Assembly: GCA_013112555.1 (NCBI GenBank) | Contig: JABFGK010000001.1 | Location: 1,710,581-1,774,580, forward strand | Source of the DNA: Planctomycetota bacterium | GTDB taxonomy: Bacteria; Planctomycetota; Phycisphaerae; Phycisphaerales; UBA5793 | Reading direction: 5' to 3' | DNA length: 64,000 bases | Shown here: positions 37,458-47,196 of the stretch, in pieces | Layout: every line of letters starts with the position of its first letter | How positions within the stretch are numbered: position 1 is the first letter of the stretch | Notes under the pieces: generated by a model | Told to the model about the DNA's origin: nothing | The model's input: only the letters and a program-made list of their open reading frames with translations | The model's database searches: none | Made by a program: the position numbers and the translations under genes

Positions 37458-38725
37458 CCGTACTGGCACTGGTGACGGCAGCGGGCCTCTGTACAACACC
37501 GGCTCGGGCACAGAATGACGGGACCGGCAACCAGGTGCCGGTTGACTTGCCGCAGGATGTCCTGTCGGCCTCCGAACTGCCGCTCCAGGAGTTGCGGTTA
37601 CAACTGAGGCCGTTGCGGCGGGATGAGTTGTACGGGGTGGCTGAGACCTGGATTCAGGATCTCCAACTGACCTCGTCGGTACTGAGTGAGACTGAACTGG
37701 CGCTGCTGGGCGTGCAGTCAGACGATCAGCGGCAGACGCTGGTGATGAAGGCCGATGCCTTGCGTGGCGTCCGGGCCGGGCTGACGGATCGTATCGAGAT
37801 CATCCTCGAGCAGTTGCAGGACAAGGGGGGCGAGACCGAGGAATTCGAGCAGTACATCAAGGCTGTCTCCGGGGTCTCCATTGAAGTGACTGATACCAAA
37901 ACGCTGTGGCTGCGATTCACTACGTGGGTACGGTCTGAAAAGGGAGGAATCAAGATTGGGACGAACCTGTTGAAGTTTGTCGTGATTCTGATCGTGTTCT
38001 GGATTCTCGGTGCGATTCTCGGGGGCTTCGTCCGACGGGCCTTGCGATCATTCAAGAAGACCTCGAGCCTGCTGCGTGACTTCCTCGGCGGCCTGACGCG
38101 CAAGGTCACGGTGATCGTGGGGGCCGTGATTGCAGTGTCGCAACTCGGGATTGACGTCACCCCGTTGATTGCAGCCATCGGGGCAGCCGGCCTGGTCATC
38201 GGCTTTGCGTTGCAGGGCACGCTCAGCAACTTCGCCAGTGGGATCATGATTCTGCTGTACCGCCCGTTTGACGTCGGGGATGCCGTGACGGCCGCCGGGA
38301 TCTCCGGCAAAGTCATGTCAATGACGATGGTCTCGACCGTCATCAATACCTTTGACAATCAGCGGATCATCGTCCCGAACAATGCCATCTGGGGGGGTGT
38401 CATTACCAATATCACAGCCAACCCGACCCGACGCGTCGATATGATCTTCGGCATCAGTTACACCGACGACATCGACAAGGCCCGGGCACTGCTCGGCACG
38501 ATTCTGAACGAGCATCCATTGATCCTCCCGGATCCTGAGCCCGTCATCAAATTGCACACGCTCGGCGACTCATCGGTCGACTTCGTTGTCCGGCCGTGGT
38601 CGAAAACGTCTGACTACTGGGATGTGTACTGGGACGTGACGTGCGAGGTCAAGAAGCGGTTCGATGCCGAGGGCGTGAGCATCCCGTTCCCGCAGCGCGA
38701 TGTTCATCTTCACCAGGTGACGTAG
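37436..38725 (+). CDS. MscS-type mechanosensitive channel with periplasmic N-terminal domain
   Basis: A 429-residue membrane protein. The signal peptide (MYAMRWITVLALVTAAGLCT, cut after ARAQ) is followed by a ~140-residue soluble, coiled helical domain (LPLQELRLQLRPLRRDELYG onward). Membrane helices lie at LLKFVVILIVFWILGAILG, VTVIVGAVIAVSQLGI and the pore helix IAAIGAAGLVIGFALQGTLS, followed by NFASGIMILLYRPFDVGDAV and the beta domain VNTFDNQRIIVPNNAIWGGV-type region. MscS channels open on membrane tension to relieve hypo-osmotic shock. The start codon lacks its own ribosome-binding site and lies within a 14-codon upstream frame. It is convergent with the DUF481 gene, with only 7 nt between stops. 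Confidence 0.93.
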   Translation: MYAMRWITVLALVTAAGLCTTPARAQNDGTGNQVPVDLPQDVLSASELPLQELRLQLRPLRRDELYGVAETWIQDLQLTSSVLSETELALLGVQSDDQRQTLVMKADALRGVRAGLTDRIEIILEQLQDKGGETEEFEQYIKAVSGVSIEVTDTKTLWLRFTTWVRSEKGGIKIGTNLLKFVVILIVFWILGAILGGFVRRALRSFKKTSSLLRDFLGGLTRKVTVIVGAVIAVSQLGIDVTPLIAAIGAAGLVIGFALQGTLSNFASGIMILLYRPFDVGDAVTAAGISGKVMSMTMVSTVINTFDNQRIIVPNNAIWGGVITNITANPTRRVDMIFGISYTDDIDKARALLGTILNEHPLILPDPEPVIKLHTLGDSSVDFVVRPWSKTSDYWDVYWDVTCEVKKRFDAEGVSIPFPQRDVHLHQVT

Positions 38726-38732
38726 GACACCG

Positions 38733-39668
38733 TTAGAAGTCGAACCCGAGGCCCCCGTAGACCTTCAGGTCATTGTGCTTGATCCCGGCGTCAACTTTGG
38801 ACTGGTACTCATTGAGCAGCCCGAAGTTGAGGCTGAGGTTGCGCTTGTCATTAATGCTGTAGGACCACAGCGCCGTTGAGACGGCCCGGAACTCGCCCAT
38901 TTCATCGAAGTCGGGATAGACGAAGGTATCGGCTTCGATCCGTTGCCGATCGTTGACCTGCCACCCGACTTCCCCGCCAAGTAATCCCTCTGGAATGAGT
39001 TGATTACGCTTCGAGCCGATTTCCTTGACGACCCCGGCACCGGCCCGAAGCGATAGCGTCAGATCGTCACGCTCGATCAGCTCATACCCGACGCCGCCGG
39101 CCCCACTGACGCGCTGGTCCCAGGACTGGAACTCGTCGTAGTCATACCGGCCCTGAGCGAAGTAGAACCATTTCGACTCCGGTACAAGCCAGTCATGGGT
39201 GATGCCGGTCGTGAACTTGTTCTTGTTCCGATCCCCGTTGTTGGCCCCGTAGAAGTACGAGGCATCGAGTTTGAGGATCGAATCGTCGCGCTTGCGCTTC
39301 GAGGCAATCTTGGCAAAGAAATCCTGTGCATCGGTATTGCCGGTCGATGAACCGAACCCGACTTCGAAGCGGGACTTCCATTCAGATGCCGGCTCGGGCA
39401 CGAACGGCTCAGCGTCGGCAGCCGGTTCGGCCACCGCTGGTACTTCCGGCTCACCGACCGTTGTCACCTCGGCCATCGGGATCGTCAGGCGACCGAGCAC
39501 TGCATGGTCAAGAACCACATGGTCAGCGTTCTGTTCGACCAGAATGCCGGACAGATGATCGCCGGTGGCCAGTGTCACATGAGTCACCGGCGGTTCCTGC
39601 GATGCACCGGCCATCGAGGCTGCAAGCATGACGATTGCTGAAATCACTGAGGCGGATAGGCGAAGCAT
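38733..39668 (-). CDS. DUF481 outer-membrane beta-barrel protein
   Basis: A 311-residue protein with signal peptide (MLRLSASVISAIVMLAASMA, cut after GAS). AGGAG lies before the ATG at 39668, chosen over an earlier in-frame ATG. A short beta domain (VTLATGDHLSGILVEQNADH) and an acidic Pro/Glu linker lead into DUF481: SRFEVGFGSSTGNTDAQDF, LDASYFYGANNGDRNKNKF, WFYFAQGRYDYDEFQSWDQR, VSGAGGVGYELIERDDLTLS. The C terminus ends in Phe (YGGLGFDF), as outer-membrane barrels do. Its function is unknown; the E. coli relative YdiY is salt-induced. The presence of such a barrel supports a diderm envelope. Confidence 0.9.
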   Translation of the reverse strand: MLRLSASVISAIVMLAASMAGASQEPPVTHVTLATGDHLSGILVEQNADHVVLDHAVLGRLTIPMAEVTTVGEPEVPAVAEPAADAEPFVPEPASEWKSRFEVGFGSSTGNTDAQDFFAKIASKRKRDDSILKLDASYFYGANNGDRNKNKFTTGITHDWLVPESKWFYFAQGRYDYDEFQSWDQRVSGAGGVGYELIERDDLTLSLRAGAGVVKEIGSKRNQLIPEGLLGGEVGWQVNDRQRIEADTFVYPDFDEMGEFRAVSTALWSYSINDKRNLSLNFGLLNEYQSKVDAGIKHNDLKVYGGLGFDF

Positions 39669-39770
39669 CCTGAAAGTCTCCTGCGGATGAATGTGTGTCG
39701 TATCAAGCATGTCCTCTCCCCCAATCCTCCCCCCATTCCTCCCCCATGTCCTCCCCGCTGTTGGGACAAG

Positions 39771-41333
39771 TCACCTCGTCCCGAGCGCCCGGTACAGGGT
39801 CCCCCAGCCTACCGACAGGTAGCCGGCTGCAAACAGTGCCAGAAACGGGATACTGACCAATGAATGCTCCTGGGAGAAACTGAGCGTAATGCACAGCAGC
39901 ATCAAACAGCCGAGCGTGAGTTCGATGAGTCCGGGCGCGATCCGCTGGAGGCGTTTCGACGTGCGCCGTACCGCCGGTTCGGCCGACGAGGTGCCGTACT
40001 TCTGCGTTCTCACGAACGGGGATCGAATCCCCAGCAGGGCTTCGAGGACCGCACGGGAATTGTTGATGCTGATCCCGATACCCAGGGCCATCAGGGATGG
40101 CAACTGAAGGATGGTTCGCAGGCCGCTCTTGTGCTGTTCAATCTGTGAGACGACGTAAAACGTACCGGCCGACGCCGTCGCCAGGCCAAAGAGTGTCAGC
40201 CCGAAGAGCCAACCGATGGCCGTGCCGCTCTCTACCGGGTAGATGTTGACAAAGAAGGCCGGGAAGAACAGCAGGCTCAGCAGCACGACGAAGGGATAAA
40301 CGATCGGTGACGTCAGGTGGAACCAGGCCTCAATCTTCGTCGCCAGTGAGGCATCACTGGTCATGATCGTCGGCAGCAGTTTGATCGCAGTCTGGATCGA
40401 TCCTTTGGTCCATCGGTGTTGCTGGCTCTTGAAATCGGTCACATGAGGCGGGAGTTCGGCATCGCAGACGATCGAGGGGTCATAGACGAACTTCCACCCT
40501 TTGAGTTGAGCCCGATACGACAGGTCCATGTCCTCAGTCAGCGTGTCATGCTGCCAGCCGCCGGCATCCTCAATGCACGTCCGTCGCCACACGCCGGCCG
40601 TCCCGTTGAAGTTGAACCAGCGGCCGGCTCGGTTGCGGGCCGTGTGTTCAATCACGAAGTGGCCGTCAAGCAGGATTGCCTGAATGCGCGTCAGCAGGGA
40701 AGAAAACCGGTTCAGATGGCCCCATCGAACCTGGACCATACCAACTGAATCATCGTTGAAATAGGAGGCCACCAGCCGGAGGGTGGGCGGTGCAGGGACA
40801 AAGTCCGCATCAAACACGGCGATCATCTCACCGGTCGCCGTCTGTAATCCCTCCTGGAGCGCGCCGGCCTTGAATCCGTCCCGATTGTCACGGTGGATGT
40901 ACTCGATGGCCGGCCCACCGGGCTGCCTCAGTTGCTCGCAGGCAAGCCGAGCGACCTCCGCGCTGTCGTCCGTCGAGTCGTCGAGCACCTGAATCTGCAG
41001 CAGATCGTGTGGATAGTCAAAGTTGGCAGCGGCTTCAATCACGCGCCGGGCCACCTGCTTCTCATTGTACATTGGCAGTTGGACCGTGATGGCCGGCAGG
41101 CTCGTCTCATCGACGGCACCCGGATTGAGCGGCCGTGGCGTGAGGGCCCCTCGGGCATGCCGGTGGTAGAGGAACACAAGCCAGTACCGGTGCAGCCCGT
41201 AAATCACGAGCACGGCCAACACGAAGAGATAGCAGATCGTCAGTGGAGCAGCAATCGGCTGCAGCACGACTTCCAGCCAGGACGAGATGGAAGAAAAGAT
41301 GGTCACGGGTGCCGGTGATTGTAGTTGGGTCAA
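39771..41333 (-). CDS. Membrane glycosyltransferase, GT2 family (cellulose-synthase-like)
   Basis: A 520-residue integral-membrane glycosyltransferase. An N-terminal helix (LTICYLFVLAVLVIYGL) precedes the GT-A domain: ITVQLPMYNEKQVARRVIEA, VLDDSTDDSAE (first Asp), IAVFDADFVPAPPTL (DxD), HDTLTEDMDLSYRAQLKGWK (TED, catalytic base) and SQQHRWTKGSIQ (QxxRW). Several C-terminal helices follow (SPIVYPFVVLLSLLFFPAFF, IGWLFGLTLFGLATASAG and two more). This set is that of processive beta-glycan synthases or ceramide glucosyltransferase-like enzymes; the sugar and acceptor are unknown. The start is TTG at 41333 or GTG at 41306; neither has a clear ribosome-binding site. It diverges from nuoC. Confidence 0.92.
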   Translation of the reverse strand: MTQLQSPAPVTIFSSISSWLEVVLQPIAAPLTICYLFVLAVLVIYGLHRYWLVFLYHRHARGALTPRPLNPGAVDETSLPAITVQLPMYNEKQVARRVIEAAANFDYPHDLLQIQVLDDSTDDSAEVARLACEQLRQPGGPAIEYIHRDNRDGFKAGALQEGLQTATGEMIAVFDADFVPAPPTLRLVASYFNDDSVGMVQVRWGHLNRFSSLLTRIQAILLDGHFVIEHTARNRAGRWFNFNGTAGVWRRTCIEDAGGWQHDTLTEDMDLSYRAQLKGWKFVYDPSIVCDAELPPHVTDFKSQQHRWTKGSIQTAIKLLPTIMTSDASLATKIEAWFHLTSPIVYPFVVLLSLLFFPAFFVNIYPVESGTAIGWLFGLTLFGLATASAGTFYVVSQIEQHKSGLRTILQLPSLMALGIGISINNSRAVLEALLGIRSPFVRTQKYGTSSAEPAVRRTSKRLQRIAPGLIELTLGCLMLLCITLSFSQEHSLVSIPFLALFAAGYLSVGWGTLYRALGTR

Positions 41334-41536
41334 ATCCGGACATTCGACGGGGAATCAACCCGGTTTTGGTCGGTATTCGAGCGATCAGACTGACTACGCT
41401 GACAATGAGGCCGTGGTTCTGGCAGATCGCTCTGATGACTTGAGACGGATTGCGGTGGATGCCGGTGTGACGGAAAACGGACTCAGGCCTACACTGAACC
41501 ATTCAGACGCCCCGAGAGACAGGAGCAGTGACGGGT

Positions 41537-42097
41537 ATGACTCGAGAACCGATCCTGGACCATCCGACTTTGGCCCTCGTCAAGAACCAGTTTCCGGACC
41601 TGAAACTCAAGGCGACGGAGTTTCGAGGGCTGGCCACGCTGATCGTCCCCGCCCCGGAGCTGCATGCAGTCATGGAGTTTCTGCGGAACGATTCAGCCTG
41701 TGCCTATGACTTCCTGTCGGATGTGACAGCCGTCGACTACCTGGGCTATGCCGCCGGCTCCGCGCTTGGCCGCTTTGCGGTGGTCTACGTCCTGAAGAGT
41801 TATGCAAACGATCTGGAACTCGTGGTCAAGACCTACCTTGATCCCTCGTGTGACACATCGGGGACCGAGGCCGACCCGGCGCTGACGCTCGATTCCGTCA
41901 CCGACCTCTGGCCGGGGGCCGAGTGGACCGAGCGCGAGGTGTTTGACATGTTCGGGATTCGATTCCGGAATCACCCGGATCTTCGACGGATTCTCTGCTG
42001 GGAGAGCTACCCGGCCCACCCGCTGCGCAAGGACTACCCGCTGCACGGCCGGGGGGAACGAGAAAACTACCGCGTCGTCGAGCGCGAACATGCCTGA
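41537..42097 (+). CDS. nuoC: NADH-quinone oxidoreductase subunit C
   Basis: A 186-residue NuoC (30-kDa subunit) of complex I. Diagnostic blocks are DFLSDVTAVDYLG, FAVVYVLKSYANDLELVVKT, DLWPGAEWTEREVFDMFGIR, NHPDLRRILCWESY and HPLRKDYPLHGRGERENY. In the peripheral arm it packs against NuoD. I take the ATG at 41537 with AGGAG eleven bases upstream; a GTG at 41528 is closer to the AGGAG than usual. It is isolated from other nuo genes, with nuoD 16.5 kb away. It is convergent with secA. Confidence 0.95.
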   Translation: MTREPILDHPTLALVKNQFPDLKLKATEFRGLATLIVPAPELHAVMEFLRNDSACAYDFLSDVTAVDYLGYAAGSALGRFAVVYVLKSYANDLELVVKTYLDPSCDTSGTEADPALTLDSVTDLWPGAEWTEREVFDMFGIRFRNHPDLRRILCWESYPAHPLRKDYPLHGRGERENYRVVEREHA

Positions 42098-42128
42098 TCG
42101 CCGTCAATCAGCCAGTCTGTTGTCTGTC

Positions 42129-42305
42129 TTATCGCTTCTTCCGCTTCTTCTTCATCTTGTCTCGTCGTGCCTGCCGGAGCAGTGCTGCGCGCTCGTCGGT
42201 TCGACTCGTCCCCTCAGCCTCAGGCGCTGCTCGACTCATCGTTTCAGCAAGGCTCGCTGATTCGGGCGCTTTTGCTGCCACGGCACCTCCGCCTGCAGCG
42301 GCCCC
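42129..42305 (-). other. Probable true C-terminal tail of SecA in a shifted frame
   Basis: Downstream of the CGGGGCC run (CCCC at 42302-42305 on the plus strand) the next frame reads AAAGGGAVAAKAPESASLAE, then RTDERAALLRQARRDKMKKK and ends RKKR with TAA at 42129. Dropping one G from the run joins it smoothly to the SecA linker (EPEAAAGR-AAAGGG). The annotated frame instead ends in an Arg/Cys-rich string (CRRRCRGSKSARISEPC) that looks non-coding. So the real protein is probably about 40 residues longer with a basic tail. Confidence 0.6.
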
Positions 42306-45300
42306 GACCGGCTGCGGCTTCCGGTTCCTGCCCCTGCGGTGCCTGTGCCGGTGCCTGCCCGGCCCCAGCGCGAACGCCGGTCCCCTGCTCACCGCGCGGC
42401 ATGGCTCGGGTCGGCCCGTAATGGCTCCGAGGCTGATAGTTCGGACTGAGGCGAGCCTTGAAGATCAGATCGGTGATGCGATCCCGCACTGCCTCCTTCA
42501 TGCGATCGTACATCTCACGACCCTCACGGCGATACTCGATCCTCGGGTCCTTCTGGGCAAAACTGCGGAACCCGATCGAATTACGCAGTTGGTCCATGAA
42601 GTAGAGATGGTCCTTCCACGCCTGGTCGAGAACCTGCAGCATAATGAGACGCTCAAAGTGAATCAGTTCGGCACGGAGCACGTTCATGATCTTGCTGCGA
42701 ATCATGGCTGCCCGTTCATCCCCTTGCAGTCCACGCTCGTCATCGAGTAGTTGCGTTTGAAAGCGCTCGTCGAGCCATGCCTCAAGCTGCTCATCTTCGG
42801 GGAATCGCTGCAGCGCATCCTGAACGGTCTCATCGAGTTTGTCACCCTCGATCCACTCGCGTGCAGCCTGCGTCAACTCATCGCCCCACTGCTGCGGCGT
42901 GCGCTGCAGCAGCGACATCGGTTCCCACTCGATCCCGAACTTGAAGTAGGCCCAGCCGGCCAGTTGCTGCAGGGCTGCCTGCGGGTTCTGTGTCATCACC
43001 GCATTGGTGAGTTCGAGGATGTAGTCGACCGGATAGCGAATCTCGCGTTTCCGATATACTTCGTCCGCCTTGGCCATCAGGTACTCGATGGCTTCACTCA
43101 TCTCGAGTTCCATCAGGTCGTCAGGGTCGATCGGGGTCCCGAGCTTCCCGCCGGCCCACGATGCAATCTCTCGAACGCCGTAGTGCTCATCGAGGTACTT
43201 GTCGAGTTCGTCAAATGGCGCCTGCCTGATCCGGTCACGGGCCGCTGTCGCCAGGATGTCCTCAATCTGTCGAGCATTCATCTGACGCAACTCACTCGGT
43301 TTGAGGTCGAGCCCGAACTTCGAATGCCCCCACCCGACCAGTCCCTTGATGTCCCAGTCCACGGGGTCCACATCATCATTCATGAACTCGCCGAGTGTAA
43401 CTTCAATCCCGCCTCGAATGTCCTCAAGTGCATCAGTGCAGATGCGATTGATCAAATCCTCCTTGTCACGTGCCTTGCAACGCTCAGGCTCGACGGAGGC
43501 TTCGAGGCGGTTCTGGACCCATTCGGCAATGCACAGCGACGGGTAGTCTTCAGAGAGGTACTTCTCGGCAGCATCGCTCACGGCATCCTCAATGTAGGTC
43601 ATGACGATTTCGCGGAGCCGGTCACCTTCCAGGATGCGCTGACGCGTGCCGTAGAAGTCGTTCCGCTGATGGTCCATGACCTCATCATAATCGAGGATCG
43701 CTTTTCGAATTTCGAAGTTCCGCTCCTCCACCTTCCGCTGGGCACGCTCGACTGCCTTTGAGAGCATGGGATGCTCAATGGCATCGCCTTCCTTCATGCC
43801 AAGCCGGGCAAGCACGCGCTGGGTGGTTTCCCCGGCAAACATGGTCATGAGATCATCTTCAAGGCTGATGAAGAAGCGGCTCGAACCGTTGTCACCCTGG
43901 CGTCCCGAGCGCCCGCGCAACTGATTGTCGATTCGTCGTGACTCGTGTCGCTCGGTGCCGACGACGTGAAGCCCACCCATCCGCTCGGTACTGCCCCACA
44001 TGGTCAGGCGGTGAAGTTGGAAGCACCCGGACTCGTCGATCGCCTGACAGAGCTGCTCCTCCGTCATCTTGTCGAGCGACTTCTCATCGTAATAGGAGTA
44101 GATGTCTGCCCAGTGCCGGAACAGTTTCATCCGGACCTGCTCCGGTGCGAGTGCATCGACATCGGACCGCTTCATGCCGATCTGTTTCTCGGCCAGATGT
44201 GCAAACACGGCGTTCCTGATCTGCTCGTCATCCATTGACGGGTCAACGGACTTGGGGCAGATCGCACGTCGCTTCCAATGACCGATCAAATCCTCGCGGC
44301 TGATCTGATGGAGTACGATGTCGGTCCCGCGGCCGGCCATATTCGTTGCAATCATGACGGCCCCAAGTTCACCGGCATGGAGGATCATGTGTGCTTCACG
44401 CTCGTGCTGCTTGGCGTTGAGCACTTCATGCTGAATGCCGTACTTCTTGGTCAGCCGCTGGCTGAGCATCTCCGAGTTTTCAACCGAGGTGGTTCCCACG
44501 AGAACCGGTCGGCCGGCATCGTGGAAGTTCTTGATTTCCTCGATGATCGCATTCCATTTGTCCTTCCGTGTCAGATACACACGGTCCTGGCGATCTTCGC
44601 GCACGCACGGCACGTTCGTCGGGATCACGACGACGTCCATGTTATAAATGTCGTGGAACTCCTGGGCCTCGGTGTCAGCCGTCCCGGTCATACCGGAGAG
44701 CCGCTCGTACAGCTTGTAGAAGTTCTGAATGGTGATGGTGGCCATCGTCTGGGTTTCGGGCTTGATCTCGACCCCTTCTTTGGATTCGATTGCCTGGTGG
44801 AGCCCGTCGGACCACTGCCGGCCGATCATGAGGCGCCCGGTGAACTGATCGACAATAACAACCTGGCCGTCCTTGACGACGTAGTCCTTGTCGAGCTCGT
44901 AGACGGTGTGCGCCCGCAGGGCCTGCTCGAGCAGGTGCGGCATGTCAATGTTGTCGCCGACATAAAACGACCCCATGTCAGCAACCCGTTGCGCTTCACT
45001 GATGCCCTCATGCTCGAGCTGCACGTTCTTCTTATCCATCTCGATGCCATAGTACTTCGTGTGCTGATCGCGCGCATCCTCGAGCTTCGGCAGCTCAGCC
45101 TGGAGGTTGGTTACCTGCTGCTTGAGTTCGGGCACCTTGTCCTTGTCGCGCGCGTTGCGGATGTCGCCCTGCAGCCCCTTGATACGAAGTTTGCAGTTCT
45201 CAACATCCTTGTCAGCCTGGGCCCAGGGCTGTTGTTTGCCGACAAGATGTCGAGCCAGCTGGTCGGCCACGGCATACCGGGGCGAGTCATCGTGAGCCGG

Positions 45301-46287
45301 CCCGGAGATAATCAGCGGGGTTCGGGCTTCGTCGATGAGGGTTGAGTCCACTTCGTCAACAATGGCAAACTCGCGGCGCTTCTGCACCTGGTCCTCCAGG
45401 CGGATCTTCATGTTGTCACGAAGATAGTCAAAGCCGAATTCGCTCGTGGTGCCATAGACCACGTCACAGTGATACGCCACCTTCTTCAGTTCCTCAGGCA
45501 GTTCGTGCATCGGTGCGATATAGCCAACCGTCATCCCGAGGTGGTAGAAGAAGGGGAATGTCCAATACCGGTCACGACGGACGAGGTAGCTGTTCACGGT
45601 CACGACGTGTGTCTGTCGGCCGGCAATCCCGTGAAGGTAACAGGCCATCGGCGCGACAATGGTCTTGCCCTCACCGGTCTTCATTTCGGCAATGGCCCCG
45701 AAGTACACATTCTTGCCGCGCATGGCCGTGCGGGTTGACGAGTACTTATGTTCAGCCAGCACCATGCCGCCGATGAGTTGGACGTCAAAGGGGCGGGCCC
45801 GGAACGGCGGTTTCGAATCCGGGTACACCTCTCGCACGGCCTCATACAGGCGAACGGGAATGTCAATGAGTTTCCAGGTCGGGACCGGCTCAACGTTTCC
45901 GATCAGATCACCGGTCGGCTCGGCATCGGGCGTCGAATCAATGGTCGCCTTTACCTCGTCGTACAGCGCCCGTGCGTCATCCGGCAGGACCGATGGGTCA
46001 AACTGGCGATTCGGATCGAAGATGTTGCGAATCCCGACCGCGCGATCCATGACCTCACGGGCCACGGCAAAGATTTCAGTCAGCATGTCGTTTTCCGACT
46101 CGCCGGCTGCAAAGCGCTGCTTGAACTCGTCGGTCTTGGCCCGCAGTTGGGCATCAGTGAGCCCACAGAGCCCGGACTCATGCTTCGTGATGTGCTCAAC
46201 TCGGGAGAGGTGTCGCTTAACGAATCGCTCGTTGCGGGTCCCGAAGACCTTTGTCATTAATGTTCCGACCACTGGAATCCCAGGCAT
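42244..46287 (-). CDS. secA: Preprotein translocase ATPase SecA, enlarged
   Basis: A 1,347-residue SecA (the usual length is about 850-950), the motor that drives preproteins through SecYEG. Conserved blocks: FDVQLIGGMVLAEH, Walker A EMKTGEGKTIVAPM (about 201-214), SEFGFDYLRDNM, DEVDSTLIDEARTPLIISGP (about 311-330), GRLMIGRQWSDGLHQAIE, YERLSGMTGTADTEAQEF, MAGRGTDIVL and LRGRSGRQGDNGSSRFFISL. Insertions: about 70-80 residues before DVQLIGG, a coiled coil at about 360-410 (CKLRIKGLQGDIRNARDKDK), and several hundred residues in the C-terminal helical region. The CxCxSGKKYKxCC zinc finger is absent. The annotated end is probably shifted by one base (see 42129-42305). It is monocistronic by appearance, convergent with nuoC. 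Confidence 0.95.
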   Translation of the reverse strand: MPGIPVVGTLMTKVFGTRNERFVKRHLSRVEHITKHESGLCGLTDAQLRAKTDEFKQRFAAGESENDMLTEIFAVAREVMDRAVGIRNIFDPNRQFDPSVLPDDARALYDEVKATIDSTPDAEPTGDLIGNVEPVPTWKLIDIPVRLYEAVREVYPDSKPPFRARPFDVQLIGGMVLAEHKYSSTRTAMRGKNVYFGAIAEMKTGEGKTIVAPMACYLHGIAGRQTHVVTVNSYLVRRDRYWTFPFFYHLGMTVGYIAPMHELPEELKKVAYHCDVVYGTTSEFGFDYLRDNMKIRLEDQVQKRREFAIVDEVDSTLIDEARTPLIISGPAHDDSPRYAVADQLARHLVGKQQPWAQADKDVENCKLRIKGLQGDIRNARDKDKVPELKQQVTNLQAELPKLEDARDQHTKYYGIEMDKKNVQLEHEGISEAQRVADMGSFYVGDNIDMPHLLEQALRAHTVYELDKDYVVKDGQVVIVDQFTGRLMIGRQWSDGLHQAIESKEGVEIKPETQTMATITIQNFYKLYERLSGMTGTADTEAQEFHDIYNMDVVVIPTNVPCVREDRQDRVYLTRKDKWNAIIEEIKNFHDAGRPVLVGTTSVENSEMLSQRLTKKYGIQHEVLNAKQHEREAHMILHAGELGAVMIATNMAGRGTDIVLHQISREDLIGHWKRRAICPKSVDPSMDDEQIRNAVFAHLAEKQIGMKRSDVDALAPEQVRMKLFRHWADIYSYYDEKSLDKMTEEQLCQAIDESGCFQLHRLTMWGSTERMGGLHVVGTERHESRRIDNQLRGRSGRQGDNGSSRFFISLEDDLMTMFAGETTQRVLARLGMKEGDAIEHPMLSKAVERAQRKVEERNFEIRKAILDYDEVMDHQRNDFYGTRQRILEGDRLREIVMTYIEDAVSDAAEKYLSEDYPSLCIAEWVQNRLEASVEPERCKARDKEDLINRICTDALEDIRGGIEVTLGEFMNDDVDPVDWDIKGLVGWGHSKFGLDLKPSELRQMNARQIEDILATAARDRIRQAPFDELDKYLDEHYGVREIASWAGGKLGTPIDPDDLMELEMSEAIEYLMAKADEVYRKREIRYPVDYILELTNAVMTQNPQAALQQLAGWAYFKFGIEWEPMSLLQRTPQQWGDELTQAAREWIEGDKLDETVQDALQRFPEDEQLEAWLDERFQTQLLDDERGLQGDERAAMIRSKIMNVLRAELIHFERLIMLQVLDQAWKDHLYFMDQLRNSIGFRSFAQKDPRIEYRREGREMYDRMKEAVRDRITDLIFKARLSPNYQPRSHYGPTRAMPRGEQGTGVRAGAGQAPAQAPQGQEPEAAAGRGRCRRRCRGSKSARISEPC

Positions 46288-46479
46288 GGTGAACCTCGTT
46301 TGTTGCCGTGTCCGGGCAGCCGACCTCGATCGAACCGAGTGCCGGTCTGCCGAATGCTGTTGATATGATTCAGTGAGAAGCGTCGCTGTGCAGTGCGGGG
46401 GGATCGGGTCAGACTCGTGGTGGAGGTGGAATCAGGATCGGCCTCCAGGCACAACGACGACCTCAGCCCGCAGAGGGGT

Positions 46480-47016
46480 TCAGCAAGGCGGGGGGAGATT
46501 CAGGAGGCGTGCCAAACCCTCGGCCAACGGGCCGGGCCCATTGCCGAAGAAGATGCCTCCGACCTGCCGCCTGAAAGCAGGCAGATTCGATTGCCGGGCG
46601 GAGAGTCGGCGATCTTGTGAGAATGCCGGCATCGCCAGATCGCCTGCCTCAAGGACCCGCTGGGCATGGGAGAGCAGTTGCCTGCTCAGCGCCGAGCCGT
46701 CACAGGAAAGGAAGCCGGCAGCCGATGCGAGGCGGCTGATCGCCTTGCGCATGGCTCGCTGCCCGGGTCTGGCGGAGGAATCGTGGTGTGATCGTCCTGC
46801 CTGGCCGGAAGACGTCCGGAGCGTGTGCAGAACGGTCTCGACAACCCGCATATCCCGATAATCAACCGCATCGGCAGCAGAAAACGAGCCTGACGCCACG
46901 GCCAATGCCACAAACGCCACGAGGGTGGTGATCATGCGCGCACTGACAACCTGGCCGGCTGGGGACTCGCCGCTCTCCTCGGTCTTCGGATTGTCGTACT
47001 GATCACACATATTCAT
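46480..47016 (-). CDS. Small membrane-anchored hypothetical protein
   Basis: A possible 178-residue protein from the ATG at 47016 (MNMCDQYDNPKTEESGESPA). One hydrophobic segment (MITTLVAFVALAVASGSFSA, residues about 28-47) could be a membrane anchor or late signal sequence. The rest is basic, rich in Ser, Arg and Ala, with no family I recognise (ISRLASAAGFLSCDGSALSR; then LLSHAQRVLEAGDL). The ribosome-binding site is weak. It lies between the ABC/SPFH locus and secA on the same strand. The frame could be fortuitous, but the N-terminal composition and hydrophobic helix favour a real gene. Confidence 0.45.
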   Translation of the reverse strand: MNMCDQYDNPKTEESGESPAGQVVSARMITTLVAFVALAVASGSFSAADAVDYRDMRVVETVLHTLRTSSGQAGRSHHDSSARPGQRAMRKAISRLASAAGFLSCDGSALSRQLLSHAQRVLEAGDLAMPAFSQDRRLSARQSNLPAFRRQVGGIFFGNGPGPLAEGLARLLNLPPPC

Positions 47017-47196
47017 GACAGTCTGTTTGGGGATCCTGCGCCCACAATTGCGGGATGGGCACCATGTTAGTATCGGCAGGTTACCGGCACATGGCAAGAA
47101 CGAGATTCTTGGGAAGGTCAATCTGTCTGCTGAGGCCGGGAGGCCACGGGCCATTCAGAATGAACAATTCGGCAGGCCGGGGATACCTGTCTCCCG

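Noticed and set aside
42751-45345. Long plus-strand frames (336 and 355 codons) inside secA
   Set aside because: Both lie antisense to conserved SecA motor and scaffold sequence.
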